Below, in pieces: positions 15,001 to 23,034 of a stretch of DNA of 64,000 nt (position 1 is its first letter; the number at the start of each line of letters is the position of its first letter). The stretch spans positions 1-64,000 of the forward strand of contig NC_090170.1 in assembly GCF_017916325.1 (NCBI RefSeq). The letters run 5' to 3'. The DNA comes from Leishmania martiniquensis (Eukaryota > Euglenozoa > Kinetoplastea > Trypanosomatida > Trypanosomatidae). The translations under genes and the position numbers were made by a program. The notes beneath the pieces were generated by a model, which had not been told where the DNA came from, searched no databases, and saw only the letters and a list, made by a program, of their open reading frames with translations.

Positions 15001-15226
15001 CCTTAACCCTTAACCCTTAACCCTTAACCCTTAACCCTTAACCCTTAACCCTTAACCCTTAACCCTTAACCCTTAACCCTTAACCCTTAACCCTTAACCC
15101 TTAACCCTTAACCCTTAACCCTTAACCCTTAACCCTTAACCCTTAACCCTTAACCCTTAACCCTTAACCCTTAACCCTTAACCCTTAACCCTTAACCCTT
15201 AACCCTTAACCCTTAACCCTTAACCC
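1..15226. repeat. Telomeric repeat array, chromosome left end
   Basis: C-rich strand of a telomere, read 5' to 3' from the chromosome end. The first ~50 bases and 415-540 hold CCCTAA-like hexamers with many errors. From ~540 to 15226 the dominant unit is the heptamer CCCTTAA (TTAAGGG on the other strand), about two thousand copies, with scattered hexamer CCCTAA units and rare variants (CCCCAA, CCTCTTAA, CTCCTTAA). Irregular units are denser at about 8.0-11.9 kb. The array stops abruptly at 15226. Leishmania telomeres are known to be TTAGGG hexamers, so the telomeric identity is secure but the heptamer form may be a sequencing artefact. Confidence 0.93.
51..420. repeat. AT-rich, degenerate telomere tip
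   Basis: A short interruption inside the telomeric array, dominated by irregular TTTTAA/AATTTT units, with a patch around 188-250 made of GACTT/GACTTCT-like units. It is flanked on both sides by CCCTAA repeats. TTTTAA is the complement of TTAAAA, a known nanopore miscall of TTAGGG, and CTTCTT-like strings are another known telomere miscall. I read this as badly called telomere rather than a separate element. Confidence 0.55.
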
Positions 15227-16305
15227 TGTTTGTAGGGGGAAGAGGTGGTGGGGGTCAAATGAAGCAGAGGAAAGAGAGAGAGTATGCAGTGGGCGCCACT
15301 TCCTGTGTCTTCTGAGAATCTGCTGAAAAATGGTGGCGGGGCAGTGGTAGTCGAGTTGGTGATAAAAGGCGCCCTATGAATGCGCTGCAGGAATCAGCGT
15401 GGGAGACTAGGGAGAGTAGAGTCTCTCGCGTGGTAAGGAGTTCCCCGTACGAGAAGCAAAGAAAGAGCAGCCCAAAGTACTAGAGACCTTCTTTTGGGGA
15501 GCTCCAGGGAGGATTCAGGGCCGAAAAGTCGCTCTGTGGCTGGTGTGTAGTGGAATCAGCTCGCGCCCGTAGAGTCAGATGGATGGGAGATAAGGGGATG
15601 AGGGCGGTGAGAGTCTTTGTTGAAAGAGATGGAGAAGGTGCATTCTGAGCCACGCTGGTTGTTGAAACGCACCACAGGTCAGGCAGCATGTCAAACCGTG
15701 TGGGAAAATGGCATACACCAAGGGTAGTGCCACTCGTCTTTTCTCAGAGCCATGCAGATGGGTTCACTCTGAAGGTGAGCGTCACATCAAGGCGATACTC
15801 ACTCTGTTCTTGCTCCGAAAAGGCTTTGTTGCTGACTACCCTCCCCAGAGCCGAGGGATAGGTGCACCATAGAATGCACCTCAGAGCACCAGCGATGAAG
15901 AAAATGGAGTAAGAGAAGTTTGCCAAAAAGAAGGGAAAACTGTGGGCGCCATCGATGAGCGAATGGGGAAGCGAGGGCCGAGTGAAAAAAACGGGAGTCA
16001 GTCGAGCAGCTCGATAGAGCAAAGCCAAGGAATCACGTGTTCCGCTTGACTGAACCAAAACACACGTCGGTCGTTGATTGTGCTGGTGAGGAAGCAAATG
16101 ATCAAGAGAGGTAGCAGACGCTCGAAAGAGAACGGGTCTCAGATATTCTGTAGAGGCGAAAAACAAAGGGAACGCATCACGGAGGAGCGCACGCGTTCTC
16201 TTCACAGGAACCGCTGAAGGCGAGGGCCGCATCACGACACCTGCGTGTGGACCTCGCACAGCAAAAAGCGAGCACAGTCGTGTAGAAGGCCGCCTGCGGG
16301 GGGAG
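15227..16305. other. Subtelomeric unique region without a clear gene
   Basis: Unique sequence between the terminal repeats and the first tandem unit. It starts with a purine-rich, G-rich stretch (15232-15280) and has no internal repeat that I can see. Open frames here (for example minus 15744-16367) run across the repeat-unit edge, resemble no family and are probably chance. Leishmania telomere-associated conserved blocks would be expected here, but I could not recognise them with confidence. Confidence 0.5.
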
Positions 16306-16327
16306 GGGTGGGGGGTCAGGAGGCGTG

Positions 16328-16338
16328 TAGGGTTAGGG
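16328..16338 (+). repeat. Interstitial telomeric motif, unit 1 edge
   Basis: TAGGGTTAGGG, almost two perfect TTAGGG hexamers, sits within about 25 bases of the tandem-unit edge. The same string recurs at 22637-22647 and 28942-28952. It is in the canonical hexamer form, unlike the heptamer of the terminal array. Short matches can occur by chance, but the position at every junction is notable. Confidence 0.6.
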
Positions 16339-16727
16339 AGCAGACGCAGAGAGGGGACACTACACAAGCCCCCTTACTGCATCACAAAGGAGAGAGGGGC
16401 GGGGGTAACACTCATGGAATGGGACGGATCACACTGTTTGTGGAGTGCATGCCAATGAGTGGCACGGCCTCCACCGAAAGGCGCCCGCCACCTCGAAGAC
16501 CAAAGAAGAAAGACAATTAAAGAGTTTTCGAGGACGCGTTTCACAATACCACCGAACGGAAACGATGAAAAGAGCATTAGAAGAACAGACATGAAGAGGC
16601 GGCGACCTCAACACACTCATCTTCACCGCCTCTTGAAATCGCCGTGGCAGCGACGCAGGGCCTTAGAGCTCAAAAAGAGGACGCACCGCACGCGCATAAA
16701 GCCGCGGCTTCAGCAATCAAGAAAAGG

Positions 16728-19061
16728 CTACCTCTTACCAGATTCCATGATGCACTCGGCGATGTGCTCTTTGCCGCGCTTGTACCGAACATCGTACACC
16801 GCAACATCGTCCCTCTCGGCTACGATGTACGAGGGGCGTGGGTCGCCTCGTGCCCATTCTACATCCAGTACGCTTCCCAAGCCCACCATCGACTTGGGTA
16901 CCTGCGACGCTACCCACTCCCCATGTTCTTGGTTGCATTCTCCTCAATGGTGTTCACGTCGACCCCCTGCTGTACCAACTGCTGCGCCTCCTCTGCCACC
17001 TTGTACTCGTTCTTGAAGAAGTAGTGGACATAGTAGGGAATCGCTGGCATAGCAAAGTGAGTCAGCACTGAGATCCACGTGAGATTGAAAGGTATTGGTC
17101 GTAGAATCTGATGCGCCCGGGATCGCTTGTCGGCGATGTAGCATACACGTCGCCTTGGGCACAGCCGCCGCACGTCTTCAAGGTGGTCGCGCACCTGTTT
17201 CCCGACAAGCTTATCCTCAAACTGCATAATTAAGCCGAGGTATTGGTAGTCGAGGGTCGAGTTGTACGGCCTTGTCAACAACTTCAGCAGAAGAGCGTTG
17301 CTGCCGTCAAATGGATTCAGAGCAGCCAGGACGAGGCGACGATCGAGGACGTAGCCCACGCCGTTGCCGAATACGATCCCACTGGTGTAAAGCCACCAGA
17401 TTCGATAAAGGCATTCCTGTGTAGTATCGATGCCGCGCGTCGTTGGTATGAATCCCGTCGTGCGGGATAGTCGCCGTCAAGTTGCGCGGTTTGTCCCATC
17501 CACCCCGAACGTAGCGTAGGTCGCTGAGGTACTGTGGCACCTTCAGGTACATGTCGTCGTCGCCCTTCATCAGGTACGGCACGTCAGGAAACGCAGTGTA
17601 GGCGTAGTTCAGCCATAGGGCGACTTTTTGGCTCATGCCCACTTCTGTCGGCACACCCCACGAATTAGGCATGCCCATCTTTTTTCTCGTAGTCGCCTTT
17701 CGGTCTGTCAAAAAGTCGACCCATAACGCATCGCGATGGCGCAACGCCTCCTGCCACAGGGCAGTGGAGGCGTGGCACACGTACTGGGCCGCTGATGTGA
17801 AGGTGGGCGTCACGGGCAGTGAGAGCGCAGAGGAGAGAGTCGCAAGCGGCAGAGTCCCGTTACGAACGGCTTCGGGAGTCACCACAGAGGTCGTCACACC
17901 AGCGCACGGCGACTTCCACACAGCGTCGTTGCCGTCGGGAATGCTGCGCCACCCATCCTGCAGCACCACACGGCGCTGCGCATATGTGGGTACGCTCGCA
18001 GTGCTTCTGAGCTCCGCCGCCAGCCGCTGTGCGCTCGCTGCGGCGTACTCGCTCATCGTTGGTGCCAGCTGCGTCAAGTTCACTGCATTGCCCGTCGAGT
18101 CTTCAGAAGGGCGCTCTGCAGCAGCATACACGTAGAGCACCAGGAGCGCGCCGTTGAAGTTGTTCTCGCTGCGCGCCACCTCACGATAGGTCAGCCACGT
18201 CGCACGCTGCGCATCTCGTAGCGGGTAGCGCTTCGGCTGGTCCGTCGAGGGTATGCCCATGACAATTAAGTGGTGCGGCAGTGGTTCCGTCCTGCTCTTC
18301 CACTGCACGTCGATATTGAAGCTGCGTTGGAGCGCATACGACTGCTGTACCCACGGCCACAGCGCCAGTTCCGCTGCAGCATCCACATCGTCCGTCACAC
18401 TTGCCATCGCAAACAGCATGGGCCCAATAAGACCCAGCGGTGCAGATGTCGTGGCAAAGACGGGATGCTCCGTGGCCATCTGATTTGGCTGCCTCTCCGT
18501 CACGGCCTCTGAGCCCCCAGCGGCCGCAGCACGGTATGTTACACTATCGAAGCACATCGTGCAGCTCTCGTCGATGACGCGCAGCGTCCATGAAGGCAGC
18601 TGGTCACAGTCCAGGCGAATCCTGTCGCCTACCTCAGTCAAAGCCAAGCGACGCTGCTCGAGCGTTAGCCGCTCTATCGCATCCTCGTGCCGCACCAGCA
18701 CAGAGAAGGTCTCATTACGTTGAGGCCGAATCCATTCCTTCACGGAAGGCACAAATGATGAGTTAAGTTGCAGCATATCACTGGTCCCGAAGGAGTTGAT
18801 AGAATGGTAAATGGTGAGTGTGAAAGCAATAAGAACGACTAGTGCTGTCAGGTGGCAACGCCGAGTGCGCGGAGGCGCACCTAGAGAAGCGAATCGACAC
18901 AGATGCCCGCATAGCCGGAGCAGGGAAGTCCGTGCTACTCTACTCTGTAAGCCATTGGGTTTCGCGGGTGTGCCTGTTTTTTTCCCTTGTACTCGGCAGC
19001 CGAGTTTGGTCCAGCTCCGCCTGGCTGCGCGCAGAAGAACGGCAGTCGACGTTGCTGGCAC
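16728..19061 (-). pseudogene. Phosphoglycan beta-1,3-galactosyltransferase, copy 1, frameshifted
   Basis: Same gene as the intact copy at 29342-31675, but the frame is broken twice. Near 17452 there is one extra base relative to copies 2 and 3 (TATGAATCCC against TATAATCCC in copy 2), so the frame leaves the true sequence about 48 residues after the DDD motif. Near 16917 a C run is one base shorter, which shifts the frame again 63 codons before the normal stop. The N-terminal signal anchor, the acidic DDD motif and most of the lumenal domain are still readable. The family acts in the Golgi and adds beta-1,3-galactose to lipophosphoglycan repeats. The second indel is in a homopolymer, so this may be an intact gene with consensus errors; I call it a pseudogene only as assembled. 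Confidence 0.7.
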
Positions 19062-21047
19062 CGCTGCTCACCGCGGAACCTCTCTGAGAGACCAGGCATG
19101 TATGGGAGGGTGCGGAGCCGAGGGCCTCCCCAGGTGTAACCGCGTCGTCAATGTCTCGCTCGTTGCGCATGTGGATTCGACCGCTTCAGTTTGAGGCGAA
19201 GGCTGGCGGAAGGCACCCAAGATCTGCAGGAGAGCGGCACGACACAAAGCACCGGTCACCGTGTAAAGGAGAGCAGTAGGATAAGCACACGTGAGGCCCT
19301 GGGTAGATGCAGGCGAAAGGGGAGTGGATATGGAGAGGGGCGCAAGGAGGCACAAGGCAGCGGTTGAAAAGCGTTGTGAGTTGCTAGGCGCGATCGTCAA
19401 GGGTGCGCCAGCGAGCCGATGGCCAGTGCGCTACTTGCATGGATGCGCGTCTATCGAGAAGCCCGCGGGGTGGCGTCGGGAGGAAGGAGAGCACAGTTAG
19501 ATGGCGGAAGGTCTCACAAAGTTGTCAAGTCGAAGTGACAGTGAAAGATGGCGCTGCATCACGCTACATCGGTGCGCATGGGGAGGCAAGCTTGCCTCTT
19601 CAGTCGTGTAGGCAGCTGCTGTACGCACGAGGTCGCAGGGTTGCCTCTCCGAGAGAAGCGCTGGCCCGTCTCCCCTTCGCGAGGGCGCGCGCGGCAGCGC
19701 TCAGGCCGCTGGCTTCGTGGATGCGTATGGCCGTGCGATGGAAAGTCGTCATTGTCATGCATAGGGAGGTAAGCCTGCACATGCTCAAGTCGTAGGCGTG
19801 CCAGCAGTATCGCTGCCGCCTCGACTAGGCAAGAAGAAGCAGAGTCAGAGACACATCCACAGAGGCGGAAGAAATCGAGTTGAGGATGCAATCGCAGAGG
19901 GCGACACGCTTCGGCGGGTGCGATGCTCTAGGTGGGTCACGTCGAACAAGGGCACGAAAGGCCTCCCCTTTACCAGAAACTACGTGGCATGCGGTGGTCA
20001 GCCAGTGCAATCCAGCGGGAAAAAGAGCAGCACCACAGCACCCTATGCCTTCCAACGAAGCAGAAGGCTCGGTAGGTCGGACCGAAGGACCAAGAAGCAA
20101 AGAGCCCGGAGTAGCGAGGCGAGCAACACGGCGCTGTGGAACCTCTCATCGGCGACTAGACGCAGTGGGGAGGGAGAGCAGGACATCAGGGTCTCGATCA
20201 AATGCATCGCACAATCAGCACTTACACGTGCAGGTGCCGGACTGGGCGTAGAACAAGGAAGCTTACGTACTGAAATGGAAAGGGTGAACGCGCCACACGC
20301 GCATGAGGTCGGAGAAGCGTACACGGCAGTCGCGCGTGTCCTTTGCTACCACTTTGCCACCTTCCCTCTCTGCGCATGCTCCGTTGTTTGAGCAGCTGCA
20401 CCATTGTCTCCCATTAGCTCTTCTCTAGGTGAAGCGCGCCCTTCGCTTCCTGCCATATGCCTCATGAAGCGGGAGGGCGGATGCACGCCAGACGGCAGCG
20501 CACGACCTCGCGCGCTCTCTGCATCTGGGCACCCCCGTCTGTGAGTTCGCGTGTCATGCATGAAAAAAAAAGCGGGCCGGAGGAGACAAAAAATGCAAAA
20601 AAAAAAAACGGAGGGTGAGGCACGAGACTGCGGCATAGCAAATGAGCGAGCAGGCGGGATGAGGAGAAGTAACGGCCACGGAGGCGGCTCAGCATACCGC
20701 GTGGCCAGTCTCAGTACCTGCAGCGCTTACACGGCGAAGTTGCACTGAGCCTTTCTGCCCCGTCGGGTGCCGAAAGCGCGCGTCAAGCGCGGGCGAACGC
20801 TCTCTCCCTCTCTCTAGATGGGCTCGGGTTCGGGCACCGCTTTTGTTTTGTTTCTTTTCTCCTATCGCCAGCCGCCAGAGGATGGGCTGAGGGGGTCAGC
20901 ACATGGCCCGTGAAGCGGAAGTCGTGGAGAGGAAGCGATTGGCGAAGGGGGAGAGCCCTAGGCAAGACAGAGTAGAAGAAAACAGTTTGGACAGAAGAAA
21001 AAAATGTGTATCTATGAATGGACGGCAAGCCGTACACGCGCGACTGA
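19062..21047. other. Intergenic region, unit 1 (H4 3' side to galactosyltransferase 5' side)
   Basis: About 2 kb with no recognisable gene. Frames of 60-197 codons on both strands look like none I know and change length between copies. It holds A runs at 20563-20571 and 20600-20607 (with neighbours) whose lengths differ between units, a purine-rich stretch, and a degenerate direct repeat at 19573-19622 and 19756-19806. It should contain the H4 3' UTR and polyadenylation sites and the galactosyltransferase trans-splice site. Confidence 0.6.
19573..19806. repeat. Degenerate ~45-bp direct repeat pair
   Basis: Two imperfect copies share the pattern CATRGGGAGGYAAGC, then CAGTCGTGTAGGC or CAAGTCGTAGGC, then CAGC, and lie about 180 bases apart. 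The pair recurs in units 2 and 3 (near 25882-26115 and 32187-32419), because the whole unit is duplicated. It could be a decayed retroposon fragment; I cannot assign a family. Confidence 0.35.
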
Positions 21048-21350
21048 TCACGCGTAGCCGTACAGGATGTGGCCGTGCTTGCGCAGCGCGTTCACGACGT
21101 CCGACGCCGTCACAGTCTTCTTGCGCGCGTACTCGGTGTAGGCCGTGCTGCAGCGCACAATGTCCTCCACGTAGGCCTTCAGCACGCGGCGCACCTCATC
21201 GTAGATCTCGCTCGAGATGCGCTTCACGCCGCCGCGGCGCGCGAGGCGTCGGATGGAGCCGCGCGTGATGCCGCGGATGTTGTCGCGCAGCACCTTCTTC
21301 TGTCGCTTCTGGTGGCCCTTGGCATCAGTGGAGCGCTTACCCTTGGCCAT
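21048..21350 (-). CDS. H4: Histone H4, copy 1
   Basis: 100-residue core histone that pairs with H3 in the nucleosome. The protein is [14 protein letters not shown]..., with the conserved [24 protein letters not shown] block (about residues 23-46), the histone-fold helices, and the [19 protein letters not shown] to YGYA end. The usual N-terminal GRGKGGKGLGKGGAKRHRK tail is replaced by the divergent trypanosomatid tail. The frame is open 71 codons further upstream, but the ATG at 21350 begins the histone and gives the normal length. A candidate spliced-leader acceptor lies at 21419-21420. The protein is identical in all three copies. Confidence 0.97.
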   Translation of the reverse strand: MAKGKRSTDAKGHQKRQKKVLRDNIRGITRGSIRRLARRGGVKRISSEIYDEVRRVLKAYVEDIVRCSTAYTEYARKKTVTASDVVNALRKHGHILYGYA

Positions 21351-21418
21351 GGTTGGATATGTGGGGAATGTGTGTGTGTGTAAGAGGAAATCGATGTGAT
21401 GGTGGGCTGCGTAGCGAT

Positions 21419-21420
21419 CT
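21419..21420 (-). promoter_or_regulatory. Candidate spliced-leader acceptor for H4 copy 1
   Basis: On the minus strand a long pyrimidine-rich tract (about 21421-21460) ends in AG here, 69 bases upstream of the H4 ATG. This is the expected form of a trypanosomatid trans-splice site. The exact AG is inferred by eye. Confidence 0.5.
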
Positions 21421-22636
21421 GGGAGTAGGGGCATGAGAACAAAGGAAGAAGCGGAAAGGAAATCCACTGCCACTAAGACGTTGTTGCATCGAGGAGGGAT
21501 AAAATTGGCATGCGCGTCTACAAACACTTGTGTTCGGGCGCGTATTGTCGGCAGAGGCACCATTTATTTCGAGCCGAACCCAGGAAGCAATCTGTGAGAA
21601 TGTACTAAGCTCTCTTTTTGACAAGGGAGGTAACGAGGTGCTCTTGTAAGAAACGTACGCATGCAAGCACCTCTTAAGCATGTCATCCTTTTTGCTTTAG
21701 AAGGTCCGATGCCGAGCGACTGCTCTCACGGTACGCGATCTCATTCTGAGAGCGTGTAGGAGTGATATGGTGCTACGTGGTTTCATCGCTGCGATAATAT
21801 GAGAAGCGCGTCGCCATTCTCCCTCTCGGCGGACTCTTTTTATGTAGTCACGGAAGATGTGTAGGTAGTAGTTTAGAGCATTGGCAACTTAATTCCTCAA
21901 GCTAGGGGATGGGTCAAGACACGAAGCGGATAAGGCGAGGCTGCTTGGATGCAGTAAGAGCGGAAGCCCAACAAAGTGTGTTGATGGCAGGCAGGATTTT
22001 CCATGCGAAGGGCGAGATGTCAGCTGCTGAGCATGCTTTGTTGCTCATTTGCAAAGCGAAGAAGGGCATGAACCGCACAACAGCCCGTCAGGTTGCGGGG
22101 CGCTCTGGTAGGTCACCGACAGCCTCCGAGTCGGTGCTCATGAAAATGACAAGGAGGACCGATATTGCGAAAACGGTGCAAAGCAGTCATGACTGTCACT
22201 TTCCTTCTTCCGTATCGTGGCAATAAACGCAGCTCACGTCTACCATGGTAAAGCATCAGAAGACGGCGCGGGCGCTTTATTGGTCGCTTGTGCTGCGATT
22301 CAGCGAGCGCACGTGACAAGATACAAACTGTGATGCTTTCCTTAGCGTGGCGGGGCGGCACACAGTTGGCGGCCACCTTCATGGTGAAATAAGCAAACGA
22401 GAGGACGCCTATGAGGGGAGGATAATGTTCCTTGCTCAACGTCTCGAGTGCCGAGGAGGACCCATAGCTGTGTTGCTCCGTTCATTGCACGCTACGGCAA
22501 TGCGGCTGCTTTACTCAGAGGTAATGCACAAAATGCAAAAAGCCGAAACATCGTGATATGAAAAAGAATGCGAAAAAAGAGCATGATGCAAGGGACAGAT
22601 TTGTGAAAGGGGGTAGGGTGGGGGTCAGGAGGCGTG

Positions 22637-22647
22637 TAGGGTTAGGG
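22637..22647 (+). repeat. Interstitial telomeric motif, unit 1/2 junction
   Basis: Second copy of TAGGGTTAGGG, where the H4 5' flank of unit 1 meets the galactosyltransferase 3' flank of unit 2. Confidence 0.6.
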
Positions 22648-23034
22648 AGCAGACGCAGAGAGGGGACACTACACAAGCCCCTTACTGCATCACAAAGGAG
22701 AGAGGGGCGGGGGTAACACTCATGGAATGGGACGGATCACACTGTTTGTGGAGTGCATGCCAATGAGTGGCACGGCCTCCACCGAAAGGCGCCCGCCACC
22801 TCGAAGACCAAAGAAGAAAGACAATTAAAGAGTTTTCGAGGACGCGTTTCACAATACCACCGAACGGAAACGATGAAAAGAGCATTAGAAGAACAGACAT
22901 GAAGAGGCGGCGACCTCAACACACTCATCTTCACCGCCTCTTGAAATCGCCGTGGCAGCGACGCAGGGCCTTAGAGCTCAAAAGAGGACGCACCGCACGC
23001 GCATAAAGCCGCGGCTTCAGCAATCAAGAAAAGG

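Larger units (their letters stand above)
16306..22615. repeat. Tandem unit 1: galactosyltransferase plus histone H4
   Basis: First of three head-to-tail units of about 6.3 kb. Equivalent landmarks are 6304-6310 bases apart in units 1 and 2, and identity is nearly complete apart from small indels. The left edge is placed where unit 1 stops matching units 2 and 3, in a G-rich string just before the interstitial TAGGGTTAGGG at 16328. The unit holds the 3' flank of the galactosyltransferase, that gene (broken here), a 2 kb intergenic stretch, histone H4, and a 1.26 kb H4 5' flank. Confidence 0.9.
21351..23034. other. H4 5' flank and junction to unit 2
   Basis: About 1.7 kb without a recognised gene. 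It comprises the H4 5' flank found only in units 1 and 2 (21351-22615), then the 3' flank of galactosyltransferase copy 2. Short frames such as minus 22113-22439 have no family features. A (GT)n run lies at 21370-21381. Confidence 0.55.

Noticed and set aside
1..15226. CRISPR or protein-coding repeat
   Set aside because: Uniform short units without spacers, at a chromosome end, on a eukaryotic contig.
540..15226. Plant-type telomere (TTTAGGG)
   Set aside because: The unit is TTAAGGG, not TTTAGGG, and the genes are clearly kinetoplastid.
15744..16367. 207-codon minus-strand frame in the subtelomere
   Set aside because: It begins inside unit 1 and crosses the unit edge; the same start in unit 3 gives a different, shorter sequence. 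No features.
19798..20391. 197-codon plus-strand frame, repeated at 26107 and 32411
   Set aside because: Its conservation between units is only due to duplication. It lies on the non-coding strand, with low-complexity basic composition.
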